This document shows positions 24,450 to 35,700 of a stretch of 64,000 bases of DNA, in pieces. Origin of the DNA: Luteolibacter arcticus (lineage in GTDB: Bacteria > Verrucomicrobiota > Verrucomicrobiia > Verrucomicrobiales > Akkermansiaceae); assembly GCF_025950235.1 (NCBI RefSeq), contig NZ_JAPDDT010000014.1, positions 1-64,000 of the forward strand, in the 5' to 3' direction. Within the stretch, counting starts at the first letter, position 1. Every line of letters starts with the position of its first letter. Made by a program: the position numbers and the translations under genes. A model generated the notes under the pieces. That model saw only the letters and a program-made list of their open reading frames with translations, was not told where the DNA came from and made no database searches.

Positions 24450-27400
24450 ATGAATCCTCTGTCCCGAGTCGCCGGCCTGGCCGGACTGCTCACCCTTCTT
24501 TGCACGCCTGAGCTTCGCTCCGAGGCGATGCTCCAGTATTTCAACACGGGCTGGGCGGAGGTCACCCGGAAGATGCCGGAACTGGCGGAGGCGGGCTACG
24601 ATTCGCTGTGGCTGCCGCCGCCGACCAAGGGTTCGGGCGGGCTCTCGGTCGGCTACGACTGCTGGGACCGCTTCGATCTCGGGTCGAAGGACCAGCGCGG
24701 CAGCGTCCGCACTCGCTATGGGACGGAGGCGGAGCTGGTCGAGATGGTCCGCGTGGCGCACCGCTTCGGGATCCGGATCTACTTTGACAACGTGATGAAT
24801 CACAACGCGTTCGACGTGCCTGGCTACAATGCCTTCACGCCGATCGACGTGTATCCTGGCTTCGTGCCGGAGGACTTCCACCTGCGCCGGACCGAGGACG
24901 GCTTTTACCGGAAGTGGGACAACACCCGCGATTGGAATGACGCGTGGCAGGTCCAGAACCTCGGGCTGGCCGATCTGATCGACATTGCGACCGAGCCCGG
25001 CACGACCAATTTCAACCACGGCTCCTACGAGGGCGACACGATCCCGAAGATCGAGTTCGTCCGCCAGCCGGGCAATCCGGAATACTACTGCTACGCCCCT
25101 TCCGGGCCGGGCCAGAAGCACGCGGCCGGGCAGGGGAACTACGTCGGCTTTGGCGCGGGCAATGGCATCACGCCGGCGTCGATCGCGGCGAACGCGTCCT
25201 TCTACTCGGAGCGGGTGGAAGATTTCCTCCACCGCGCGGCGCGCTGGCAGATCGACCGGACGAAGGCGGACGGCTTCCGGCTGGATGCGGTGAAGCACAC
25301 GCCGGCGGACTTTTTCGGCGCGACCTACGGCGGCGACAAGGATTCGTCGAACTATGGCTACTCGGGCCAGATCCAGCAGCAGTTCAATCTGACCCGCGGC
25401 TTCGGCGACTGGAACAACCACCGCAATAGCGTCTTCAGCACCGAGATCCCGCGCGACGATGCGATGCTCTTCGGCGAGCACCTCGGCCAGCCACCGGCCT
25501 ACAGCTCGTACATCGACTCCGGCATGCGGCTCGTCGACAACGACCTGCGCTCGAATCTGAACAACCTGTTAGGAAACCCCTCGTCCGGCATCAACGGCTA
25601 CCAGAATGCAGGTGCCGGCGGCTTTACCGACAGCGTCACGGTGATGCACGCGCAGAGCCACGACAATGACTACGCCGCGCGCCGCGAGCTCCAGCATGCG
25701 ATCTACTTCACCCGCTCCGGCATGGGCCTCGTCTATACCGACGGGAATTATCATGCGGAGACTCTTGGGGAGAGCGGCGGTGCCTTTCCACGCCATGCCA
25801 ACACCGCCTTCCTCGGGCAGTGGGGCGATGCGCGCATTCCGAACCTGCTGAAGATTCACCGTGACTTCGCCCGCGGCTGGCAAAAGGGCCGCGAGGGCAC
25901 GGGCGATCTGATCACCTACGAGCGCATCGACGACCGCGAATTCTCCGAGGGCAACCAGGCGCTAAAGGAGCGCAGGGGCGTGACAATGCTGATGGCGATC
26001 AACGACAATTACGCCAATGGCGTCGGCCTCACCGGTGGCACATCGTTTCCCACCACTGCGGGCACCGGTGCCGAGGACAGTCCCGACACCGGCGACGAGT
26101 ATCTTTTCCAGTACGCCCGCGGCTACGGCAGTCAGGTTGGCTTCTACAAGTATGCCTCGGACCTGCATACCACGCTGGTGCCGGCGGGCAGCTACTTCGC
26201 CTTCGCCCCGCGCACGCCGGAGGAGTCGGACCTATGGAAAAACGCCGGTGGTTCGCCGATCACCATCTATCAAGGCGCGGACAAGGCCGGCACGGTGGAA
26301 GTCATCCGCCGCGATGGCTCGGATGGCGATGCCGCCTTCAATCCGAACGGACTGCCCGATGCGGATACCGACGACTATGCCTATCGTATTTCCGTCCCGC
26401 GGGTGACGAGTGCGAGCAACCTGCGCTTCGTGGTCCGCGCCGATGGCTCGGCTGAAAACATCCTGCTGCGGCTTGATGGAGGCATCGACCTCAATGGCAC
26501 GCGCCCCGACGAAGGTGCGCCAGGAGCTACTGACGACGATCCATTCTACCGCGACCGCCGCCCGGGTTCATCGACGGATACGTTTCTCGGCTACGAGCAG
26601 CCGGTATTTGCCCATCGTCAGTTCGCGGAGAAGTTTGCGGCCAAGGATTCGAGCCGCAATCAGATCGGCTCCGCGGGGGCTGAGACCTACGCGAAAGTCG
26701 TCGGCACTCCAGGCTTCACGATCGCGAATGGACCCACGGGTGCGAATGACTTCGGCACCGATGGCGGTAACCAGGCATCCTTCCTTTATCACGACCCCGA
26801 AGCGGACGTGGGCGGTACGCCCGGTGGTGGTTGGCCCGGCGGCGTGGCGCCAAAGCAGTATGTGGAGAAGGCGTCCACCCTCTCACTGTGGGCGAAGCCC
26901 AATGGCGTCGGTGGTGGCTTCAAGATGTTCTTCTACTACACCACCGATGGCACGAATCCCGAGGGCGCGGGTGGTGGCGGTGCCGGCAGCACGCGGGTGG
27001 TGGAAATGAACTTCTCTCACAACGAGGGCGGCGACAACTGGTGGATGAGCGTCGACATCCCGAAGCCCGCCGCGGGAGCGACGCTCAAGTACAAGGTCGG
27101 CATCTACAAGGAGGGCGCCTCGAGCGTCTACCCGTCCGGCCCGCTCACGGTGGATCGCAAGAAGCGGATGATGTCGGTCTTCAAGATCGATGGCTTCAAT
27201 GCCGGCACGATCGTCCACGCGCCGCACAATGACTACGGTGCCACCGAAACCGGTCTGGCCGAAGGCTTCCACGTCCTGCGGGCGCGGCCCTTCCTGAAGC
27301 GCAGCGGCAAGGCCTCGCTCTACAATACCTTCGTCCAGACGTTCTACTACGATGCTAGTAGCCCGGAAGGTCAGGTCGTATTTCCAGCTTCCAACGGCAG

Positions 27401-30400
27401 CACGGTCGGAGGAAGCGAATACGGCATGGTCGTTCGTGCTGACAACTCGACGACCGAGGTCTGGTACAAGATCGACGACGCCGATGCCTCGAACAACGAC
27501 GCCACCACCGGGGCGTCGAATGGCAACGGTGCCTGGGTGCGCGCCTCGGAGGTCACCCCGAATGCCGCCGTGGTCCCCGCCGATCCCGATCACGGTCGCG
27601 AATTCCGCTTCAACTACGTCAACATCCCCGCCACCGGCAGCGCGACGATCCAGGTGCGCTTGAAGGAGCTGAGTTCCTCGGCCGACAACAACCTCGCCGA
27701 CGGTGCCGGTCATTTCACCACGCTGACCCGTACCGTCAATGCCGCCGGGCCGGACTTGCGGATGTTCATCGCGTTTCCTCCCGCGGATGGCACCGGCATC
27801 GATGACAGCTATGTGCTGAAGGCCTACTTCTCGAAAGCTCTCGCCAATGGACTGAGCGAGGCACAGCTCAAGTCGCGCTTCCTCGTTCGCTTCGGTGCCG
27901 ACGATGCTTGGCCGACCAGCGCTCAGATCCTCGACTCCACGGCGATCTCGATCGCTTATAACGAAACCGCGGACTACCACGCGCTGGCCTTCGCGTTGCC
28001 GAATCTCTACGATGGACGGCCGGAATTCCTCCATCGGGTTGAGGTCACGCATGATCGCCCCGATCCCTCCGCCGATCTCATCGCGACCCGCCGTGTGACT
28101 TCGTTGCCGAGCACCAAGCCACGGGTGACGATCCTCCAGCCGCAGGAATTCGACAGCAATGGCAAGCTGGTGGAAATCGTGCTGCCCGATGGTCCGGGAG
28201 CCGACTCGCTGGATTCCACCGTGCGGGTCGAGACGGACGTCCTCACCACGCAGGTGGATCTCGCGTTCGCCATCGGAAGCGGCGCTCTAACAGCCATCGA
28301 TGCCGATCCGGGCACGGCGGGCATCCAGCCGGTGATCCAAGGTTCCAGCGCATTCTGGGATTTCACCTGGCATATCACCGCGCCGGGATCGTTCCGCCTC
28401 ATCGCGACGGCCACCTCGCCCGGTGGCGTGAATACGGACAGCCGCAATGCGATGGTGATCTATCGGCAGCTCGTCGCGGAGAATCCGAATGATGCGGACG
28501 ACGATGACGACGGGCTTTCCGACTTCGACGAGGGAACCATCACCCCCTTGCCGAATGGTTTCCCGACCGACGACCCACGCTACAAGCCGAATCCCGAGCA
28601 GTGGACGAACGGCGATATCCACATCCACCATGCCTACGGGAAATCCCATCCGCTGATGCCTGATAGCGATGGCGATGGTCTGCCGGATGGCCTGGAGGCC
28701 GGTTGGCGCACCGCCGCCGTGGCAACGAACATCGCCACCGACACGAATGCCGATGGGAAGCCGAACTTCATCGGCGACCTCGACCCGCCGTTTTTCAATA
28801 CGCTCGACAATCTCGGCTCGGTGCCCGGCGTGAACAGCGCCAGCGAAGGCGGTGATCGCGCGAAGCGGCTCTTCGGCTCGACCACCGATCCGGGCAATCC
28901 GGACAGCGATGGCGACGGCTTGCCGGACGGCGTCGAGGATGCGAACGCGAACGGCTGGGTCGATGGCGACGGCGCATCGCTCGCTACGAACGCTGCTCCG
29001 GTCACCGACCGCAACTGGCCGAACGGCAAGATCGACAGCGGCGAGACGTGGCTCGAAACCGCCCCCACTGATGCCGACACCGACGACGACGGGCTTTCCG
29101 ATGGCTCCGGCGAGGACAAGGACGCCGATGGCTTCATCACCGGTGACACCAATCACGACCGCACATGGCAGGCCGGGGAAATCTGGCTGGAAACGAATCC
29201 GCTGAAGGGTGATACCGATGGCGATGGCTTGCCGGATGGTTGGGAAGTGCGCTTCGGCCTGAACCCGCTCGACAGCGGCAGCGCGACCTTCGACGGATCT
29301 ACGGCAAACGTCGTAAATGGCGGCTCGGGCGATCCCGATGGCGATGGACTTTCCAACACCCAGGAGCTTCTCGCCGGCACGGATCCGCGGGTGGATAACT
29401 CGGTGATCCTTGAGCCCGGCGAGGAGATCCTGATCGGCCCCGTCGGTGAGGACGACGCCATCGTTCACGGCAGCGTGACGAACCGCCAGGAGTTCACGGA
29501 TTGGAAGAAGGAAGACCTCGTGGTGCTGGATGAGTTCGAAGGGGATGGATCCGGCAATCAAGGCGGCGACACCTACCTCGGCTACGATGGCTTCGATAGC
29601 TCGCGCGACTTGGTCGCCTTCTATGCCCGCGACGGCGGAGATACCTCGGTCGGTGGCACCGGTGACCTCTATTTCCGCGCCGACTTGCAGGATCTCAAGC
29701 CATACGCAGAGGAAGGAAACCTCGATCTCTACGTCGTCATCGACACTGGCAACCAGGCGGTTGGCGAGTACTCGCTGCCGGATCAGGTAGACACCGGCAC
29801 GCTGATGCGCTGGGAAGCGGTCGTCGCCGTTTACGGATCTAACAACGGCGCGGTGTATGTGGACACGAATCCCGCGAGCAACTCGACGTCCACCAACGAG
29901 AACCTCACGCCGAGAGGTGTCGTGCGTCGCGATCAGACTACCCCCGGCGGATTCAAGAAGGCGTATTTCGATAGCAAGTTCGATGCGGTGGAGTTTTCCA
30001 TCAGTCGCCAGGCTTTGCTTGATGCGGGTTGGCTCGGCGACCCGGGCAGCTTGAATTTCCAAGTCATCACCGTTCGGGATGGCACGCAGAATTCACCTGC
30101 CGGGGCAGGCGACATCGGCGGTCGCACCGATATACGCGACACGATCAACGACGACTGGCTCGCCGAGGACTACTGGCGCGAGCAAGGCTACATCGGCCAG
30201 AACAGCGAGCTGCGCACATGGTTCAACTACCACGGTCCCGACCGCGGCAAGCGCTCGAAGGTGATGATGCTCCTTCATGGAAACGACGCGATCCTCACCG
30301 CCTCTGAAATCCAGGCGAAGCTCAACAATGGTGCTGGCGCAGGTTACTACCGGCCGCTCGACGTCCATGAGGCCTATGGCGCGAAGCTAGGCCTGCACAT

Positions 30401-32732
30401 CACGCCGACGCTCGCCTCGGCGATTGAATGGGCCTCCGTCGATCCCGCGGCGAACAAGCCATGGCGCGATGGACCGGCCTTCAACAACCGCCTCGCTGAA
30501 CTCGCCGCGGACGGCACGGTGGAAATGCTTGGCACCACCTTCGCCGATGCTCCGCTGCCGTACTTCAGCCAGTCGTGGGTGAATGACAATGTCGCGCTCT
30601 CAAAGCGCACGCTGACCGCGATCTACGGCACCGCGCCGTCGGACAAGGCGTTCTGGATTCCGGAGCGCGTGATCGACGAGAGCGTCTTGTCGAAAGCTGC
30701 AGGTGCCGGATTCACCCACGTCTTCGCCGACCAGTTCCGCCACATCCTCGACCGCTTCGGCCGCCAGAGCGCCTTGCTCGATGATGGCTATCGCATCAAC
30801 CGGATCAACGGGCTGAACACCATCGTCATCAACGACCAAGCGTCGGAGTTCCGCTTCCGCAACACCGACGGCGGGCTCGATGGCAGCCTTCGCCAGCTTG
30901 TCTCCCGCAAGGCGCGCAACGGCGAGCAGCACCAGCTTCTCGTCCTCCTCAGTGGCTGGGCGGATTTTTCTAACAAGGCGAATGCCGATGCCTACGATGC
31001 GAACGTCGCGTGGCTCGCCAGCCGGCCGTGGATCGAACTCGTGGGCCCTGACCAAGTGGCGCAGGGTGATGTCGATCTCTCGCTGCCTCCGGATGGCAGC
31101 GGCGACACCTTTGCCTCGCTGGAACGCGGCACCGTTTCCTTCCCGGCGAAAAAGGGTCCGCTGTGGATCGATCACAGCGCCGAGGGCAACTACGACTTCT
31201 GGTGGTTCGGCAGCGGCCAGGAGGAAAGCCTGCGCGACAAGGTCTTTGAGATCCGTCCCGGCGTGCCGGTGCCGTCGATCTTCGGCGTGCAGCATTTCAA
31301 TGGCACCGGCACCGGCGTCGCGAAGAATGCATGGGACGCCGTGGCCTCGCAGCCCGACACGCCTCTCGGTCGTCTGGCGCGCGGCACCTATCACGCATCG
31401 AGCTACCTCGCCGGCTGGCACAATGAGGACAACGGCGACCTAAGGACTTACTCGACGGGTGCCTTCATCTATCCCGACGCGAGTTTCGACAATCTCGCCG
31501 GCTTCGCGAAGCAGGCCCAGTCACAGGCCCGCTTCGCCGCCGTCTATCAGGCAGTCGCAGCTTGGGCTGCCGCGCCGCCGGTGAATGCCGAGGCGGTGAT
31601 GCTGGATGTCGATCTGGATGGAGAGGCCGAATACCTGCTGCGAAATAACCGCGTGTTCGCGCTCTTTGAAGCCATTGGTGGTCGTTGCACGGCCGCGTGG
31701 GCACGCGATGTGGGCACGGGTGCAGTCCGGCAGATGGTCGGCAATCCTCTTTCGTTCTCCGGCACCGAAACGGAGTTCGAAGGTGCCGCGAACCAGAACC
31801 CGGACGGCAGCGTGCTCGCCCGGCGCACCTCGGCTTTCAAGGATTGGTGGGCGGTCGGAAGTGGTGGCACGAACCAGTTCGTCAACGCGCTCTACACCGT
31901 GGCCCCGGCAGCTTCCGGCACCGGCTGGACCTTCATTTCGCCTGCCGGCGCGATCACGAAGACGATCACGCTCGGAAGTGCCAGCGACACGCTCGTCGCC
32001 GACTACGTGCTCGGCGGTGGCTATACCAAGCTGTTCGTTCGCTCCGGCCTCTCGCCCGATCTGGACAGCCTGATCACCGGCGGGCAGGAGGGCCTTGCAA
32101 CGGAGATCAGTCTGCCCGAGGTGATGGTTGCGACCGGCATGTCAGGTGCCCTTTCGCTTGCCACGATGAAGCTCACTTCGGACGTCACATGCCAGCCCAC
32201 GGCGACCGATGACGACTTCGGAAACCAGGATGCGATCCCCATGCGCAATCAGGCGCACGTGCATCAGGTGGAGGTCGAGAGCCAAAGTACGACATTCACC
32301 GTAGGTCTGGCCCTGTCGACCATCACCGTGGACGGAGATCTCGACGGCTTGCCGACCTCGTGGGAGGCGGCGAACGGCCTCAACGACACCGACGCGACCG
32401 GCGACAATGGCGCGGCGGGGGATCCGGATAACGATGGTGTCCCGAATTTGGACGAGTGGCTGGTGGGACTCAATCCGCAGCTAGCCGATCTTTCGGCCTT
32501 CCCGAAGCTCGGCATCGGTAAGATCGCCGGCGGCTATCGCCTGAGCTTTCCGACGCTACCGGACCGGCGCTATCAGCTCCAGGTTTCCGAGACGCTCGCC
32601 GGCTGGTCGAATTCGGGCGCGCCCGTCAGCACCGCCGGAGCGGTGGGCCCCGGCACGCTGGAAATCGACGACTCCACCGCTTTGCCCAAGCGCTTCTACC
32701 GCATGGTGATTTCCCCCGTTCCCGCTCCTTGA
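24450..32732 (+). CDS. Giant secreted amylolytic protein with GH13 and GH57-like domains
   Basis: 2760 residues; start at ATG 24450 gives a signal peptide ending PELRSEA. Residues about 25-580 are a GH13 alpha-amylase barrel: region I FDNVMNH, region II DGFRLDAVKH (nucleophile Asp279), region III LFGEHLG (acid Glu343), region IV QSHDND (Asp405). Several beta modules follow, with aspartate-rich type-3 repeats at about 1340-1660. From about 1915 a GH57 4-alpha-glucanotransferase-like domain appears: LLHGND (His1943), YRPLDVHEAYGAKLGLHITP and FWIPERV (Glu2072 aligns with the nucleophile), ending DVDLDGEAEYLLRNN. A DPDNDGVPNLDEWLVGLNP tail closes it. Alpha-glucan degradation outside the cell is likely. 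A second amylase gene follows after 5 bases. Confidence 0.9.
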   Translation: MNPLSRVAGLAGLLTLLCTPELRSEAMLQYFNTGWAEVTRKMPELAEAGYDSLWLPPPTKGSGGLSVGYDCWDRFDLGSKDQRGSVRTRYGTEAELVEMVRVAHRFGIRIYFDNVMNHNAFDVPGYNAFTPIDVYPGFVPEDFHLRRTEDGFYRKWDNTRDWNDAWQVQNLGLADLIDIATEPGTTNFNHGSYEGDTIPKIEFVRQPGNPEYYCYAPSGPGQKHAAGQGNYVGFGAGNGITPASIAANASFYSERVEDFLHRAARWQIDRTKADGFRLDAVKHTPADFFGATYGGDKDSSNYGYSGQIQQQFNLTRGFGDWNNHRNSVFSTEIPRDDAMLFGEHLGQPPAYSSYIDSGMRLVDNDLRSNLNNLLGNPSSGINGYQNAGAGGFTDSVTVMHAQSHDNDYAARRELQHAIYFTRSGMGLVYTDGNYHAETLGESGGAFPRHANTAFLGQWGDARIPNLLKIHRDFARGWQKGREGTGDLITYERIDDREFSEGNQALKERRGVTMLMAINDNYANGVGLTGGTSFPTTAGTGAEDSPDTGDEYLFQYARGYGSQVGFYKYASDLHTTLVPAGSYFAFAPRTPEESDLWKNAGGSPITIYQGADKAGTVEVIRRDGSDGDAAFNPNGLPDADTDDYAYRISVPRVTSASNLRFVVRADGSAENILLRLDGGIDLNGTRPDEGAPGATDDDPFYRDRRPGSSTDTFLGYEQPVFAHRQFAEKFAAKDSSRNQIGSAGAETYAKVVGTPGFTIANGPTGANDFGTDGGNQASFLYHDPEADVGGTPGGGWPGGVAPKQYVEKASTLSLWAKPNGVGGGFKMFFYYTTDGTNPEGAGGGGAGSTRVVEMNFSHNEGGDNWWMSVDIPKPAAGATLKYKVGIYKEGASSVYPSGPLTVDRKKRMMSVFKIDGFNAGTIVHAPHNDYGATETGLAEGFHVLRARPFLKRSGKASLYNTFVQTFYYDASSPEGQVVFPASNGSTVGGSEYGMVVRADNSTTEVWYKIDDADASNNDATTGASNGNGAWVRASEVTPNAAVVPADPDHGREFRFNYVNIPATGSATIQVRLKELSSSADNNLADGAGHFTTLTRTVNAAGPDLRMFIAFPPADGTGIDDSYVLKAYFSKALANGLSEAQLKSRFLVRFGADDAWPTSAQILDSTAISIAYNETADYHALAFALPNLYDGRPEFLHRVEVTHDRPDPSADLIATRRVTSLPSTKPRVTILQPQEFDSNGKLVEIVLPDGPGADSLDSTVRVETDVLTTQVDLAFAIGSGALTAIDADPGTAGIQPVIQGSSAFWDFTWHITAPGSFRLIATATSPGGVNTDSRNAMVIYRQLVAENPNDADDDDDGLSDFDEGTITPLPNGFPTDDPRYKPNPEQWTNGDIHIHHAYGKSHPLMPDSDGDGLPDGLEAGWRTAAVATNIATDTNADGKPNFIGDLDPPFFNTLDNLGSVPGVNSASEGGDRAKRLFGSTTDPGNPDSDGDGLPDGVEDANANGWVDGDGASLATNAAPVTDRNWPNGKIDSGETWLETAPTDADTDDDGLSDGSGEDKDADGFITGDTNHDRTWQAGEIWLETNPLKGDTDGDGLPDGWEVRFGLNPLDSGSATFDGSTANVVNGGSGDPDGDGLSNTQELLAGTDPRVDNSVILEPGEEILIGPVGEDDAIVHGSVTNRQEFTDWKKEDLVVLDEFEGDGSGNQGGDTYLGYDGFDSSRDLVAFYARDGGDTSVGGTGDLYFRADLQDLKPYAEEGNLDLYVVIDTGNQAVGEYSLPDQVDTGTLMRWEAVVAVYGSNNGAVYVDTNPASNSTSTNENLTPRGVVRRDQTTPGGFKKAYFDSKFDAVEFSISRQALLDAGWLGDPGSLNFQVITVRDGTQNSPAGAGDIGGRTDIRDTINDDWLAEDYWREQGYIGQNSELRTWFNYHGPDRGKRSKVMMLLHGNDAILTASEIQAKLNNGAGAGYYRPLDVHEAYGAKLGLHITPTLASAIEWASVDPAANKPWRDGPAFNNRLAELAADGTVEMLGTTFADAPLPYFSQSWVNDNVALSKRTLTAIYGTAPSDKAFWIPERVIDESVLSKAAGAGFTHVFADQFRHILDRFGRQSALLDDGYRINRINGLNTIVINDQASEFRFRNTDGGLDGSLRQLVSRKARNGEQHQLLVLLSGWADFSNKANADAYDANVAWLASRPWIELVGPDQVAQGDVDLSLPPDGSGDTFASLERGTVSFPAKKGPLWIDHSAEGNYDFWWFGSGQEESLRDKVFEIRPGVPVPSIFGVQHFNGTGTGVAKNAWDAVASQPDTPLGRLARGTYHASSYLAGWHNEDNGDLRTYSTGAFIYPDASFDNLAGFAKQAQSQARFAAVYQAVAAWAAAPPVNAEAVMLDVDLDGEAEYLLRNNRVFALFEAIGGRCTAAWARDVGTGAVRQMVGNPLSFSGTETEFEGAANQNPDGSVLARRTSAFKDWWAVGSGGTNQFVNALYTVAPAASGTGWTFISPAGAITKTITLGSASDTLVADYVLGGGYTKLFVRSGLSPDLDSLITGGQEGLATEISLPEVMVATGMSGALSLATMKLTSDVTCQPTATDDDFGNQDAIPMRNQAHVHQVEVESQSTTFTVGLALSTITVDGDLDGLPTSWEAANGLNDTDATGDNGAAGDPDNDGVPNLDEWLVGLNPQLADLSAFPKLGIGKIAGGYRLSFPTLPDRRYQLQVSETLAGWSNSGAPVSTAGAVGPGTLEIDDSTALPKRFYRMVISPVPAP

Positions 32733-32737
32733 TCCGC

Positions 32738-35700
32738 ATGAAAGTCTTGCTCTTCTTACTGATGGGATCGGTGCTCCGGGCCGCGCCGGCAAACGTGTGG
32801 CACCTGCCGTCGAAGAACGAATCGCAGATCGCCAAGACGATGCGTGACCCAGTCTATGAGATCAAGGCGACCGATGCCACAATCTATCAGGGCTTCTTCA
32901 AGAACAATGGCGCGGGAGGTGACCAGAACGGTGGCACGCTCTTCTATCGCACTGTGCCGCGCGGTGGGTCGGCGGGCGCGTGGCAGCCGGTGATGCTTGG
33001 ATTCCACTCGAATTTTCCGGGCGGTGGAGATGATGTGAACCAATACTGGAAGGCGGTCATTCCCACCACCGGCATCGCGGCTACCGATGTGATCGAGTAC
33101 TACATCCGTGCGACTTTCGCCGGCGGGGCACCGGAGACCACCTACGTCTATGGACTCGATGACGATTCGGAAGTAACGACCACCGAGTCAGTCGCGCAGG
33201 CCTCACCCTTCTCGATCCGCAACCGTCCGGGCTGGATCTTCCACGCGAATAACCGGACCATCGCCGGCAACGACATCCAGGTCCGCACGAAGACCGGCTA
33301 CATCGGACCTGACAATTCGCCTGCCTCGCGATGGGCGACGGCGGGTGCGGTGTATTACACAACCGATGGCACCACACCCGGTGGCGCGCTCGGCGTGGCC
33401 AGCGGCACCAGCAGTGCGGTGGCGATGATCTTCGATGGCACCGATGGCGATCCCAGCGGCAATGGCAACGCGGCATTGTGGCGGGGCACCTTGCCGAACG
33501 TAATCAATGGCCTGCCGCTCGGCGCGCAGGTGAAGTACAAGATGGGCCTGTGGAACCCGGCGACGAATGACGAGAAGTTCGCCGACCACCTTGCCGGCAC
33601 CGGCAACGCGATCTTTGTCTATCAAAACGGCGTGGTCGGGCAGCCGACACTCACGATCAACGGGCTCAATGGGAACTACACGACGACCAAACTGTTCGTC
33701 GATGAGATCGCCAGTGACTCGATCCCGCTGAGCATTTCCTTCCAGCCCGGCGAAGATGTCACTGCCGCGGAAATCTATACGAACCTCAACCGAAGAGACC
33801 GCGCGGACCTCGACGCGAATGGTGACGGCTATCCCGATGGTGTCAGCGTGCCGGATGGGTCGACGCTCGTTGCGGGGGACGATGCGCATTACTTCAAGGC
33901 CTACACGATGACGTCCGCGGGTGCGGGCACCTACACGGTGAGCTTGCCGGCGGAAAGGACGGGTGCCTACCGGCTCACCGCGCGGTGGAAGGTTTCCGGC
34001 GATCCGAACTGGCGCTGGTACACGAATGGCGGCGCGAACCGCCGTGATCATGCGATCACGGTATCGCCGAAGGATGCCCGGGACATCTCCCTTTATGAGA
34101 TCAACGTGCTGAACATCGAGGCCACGGGCGACACCTTCGAAACGCGCTCGACGATCGAGGATATGCACAACGCCGCCGGCGCGCCGCACAACGGAAGCAA
34201 CCGCTGGGATCTCGACTACCTCAAGGGACTCGGCGCGAACTGGCTGTGGTTCCAGCCGATTCATCCCCCGGCGCGCGATGGTCGAGAGCCCTTCGGCGGC
34301 TGGGGCAGCGGCAATCCGCCCTACGAACCCGGCAGCCCTTATGCGGTGAAGAACTTCTTCGAGGTCAGCCCGATCTTCACGAAGAACTTCAGCGGCAGCC
34401 CTTTCAGCAATACTGATCTACTCAATCAGACCAACCGCGATGCCGCGATGACGGCGTGGCAGAATTTCGTCTCGGCGGCCGATGGCAAGGCGGTCGGCAT
34501 CATGCTGGATGCGCCTTTTAATCACACCGCCTACGACATCGAACTCGCCGACGCCGGTGTGGAGTTGTTCCAGCCCGACGGCCAGACATGGAGCGAGACC
34601 AACGAGATCCGCAATCGCGAGGCACGTTTCTTTTCCGCCGCGGGGAACTACGGCAACCGGGCCTCCAGCGCGGCGACCATCGCGGCGGGACCGGACCGCT
34701 TCGACTTCGGCAAGTGGAATGATGTGAAGGACGTCTTCTTCGGCCGCTACGATGCGTTGGTGGAAACGGACAACGATCCCGAGCGATCGAGCCACACCAG
34801 CGAGGGTGACTGGCTAGACGCTGCCGATGCTGACTGGACGGCGAACGACTTCGTGCAGGGCGGCGAGCAAAGGAACGTGACGCACCGTGTGTGGCAGTAC
34901 TTTGCCCGCTACGGCACTCATTGGCTGGAAAAAACCCGGCCTGCCGGACAGAACCGCAACAGCTCGACCGAGCCCGGTCTAACAACAGCGCAGCGTTACG
35001 CGTGGGACGCGCGCGGGATCGATGGCCTGCGCTGCGACTTCGGCCAAGGCCTGCCACCGCAGTGCTGGGAATATATCATCAACGTCGCGCGCTCGAAGAA
35101 GTGGAACTTCGTGATGATGAGCGAATCGCTCGACGGCGGAGCGGTCACGTATCGCTCGAACCGCCACTTCGACATCCTCAACGAGAACATCGTCTTCCCG
35201 CTGGCGAGCGCCTCCACCAAGAGCGACTACCGCAACATCTTCGAAGGCCGTCGCAACGCCTATGGCCAGGGGCTGGTACTGATCAACAACGTCTCGCACG
35301 ACGAGGCGAACTACAGCGACCCGTGGGAAGCGCTGATCCGCTTCAGCGTGGCGGGTTCGATGGATGGCGTGCCGATGATCTTCCCCGGCCAAGAGCTCGG
35401 GATTTCCGCGACGTATGGCTACAACCACTACGAGCTGAACTTCGGGAAGCAGATCCCGCACTTCAAGCGGTTCAACTCGATGCAGCCGATCTGGAACGAT
35501 GCGAATTTCGGCAACGACCAGCTTTACCCGGTCTATGCCGGCATGGGTGCCGCGCGCGCCGCGAGCCCGGCACTCCGTGCGTCGAACCGCTGGTTCCTCG
35601 ATGGCGACGGCAACAACGCGAAGATCCACGCGATCGCGAAGTACGAGGCCGCCAATGCTTCACCGGCCTTCAGCGATGTGGTGGTGGCCTTTGCCAGTCT

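Noticed and set aside
28287-30062. Minus-strand open frame of 591 codons inside the GH13-GH57 gene
   Set aside because: The plus strand is one continuous reading frame with recognisable modules; the antisense frame is an artefact.
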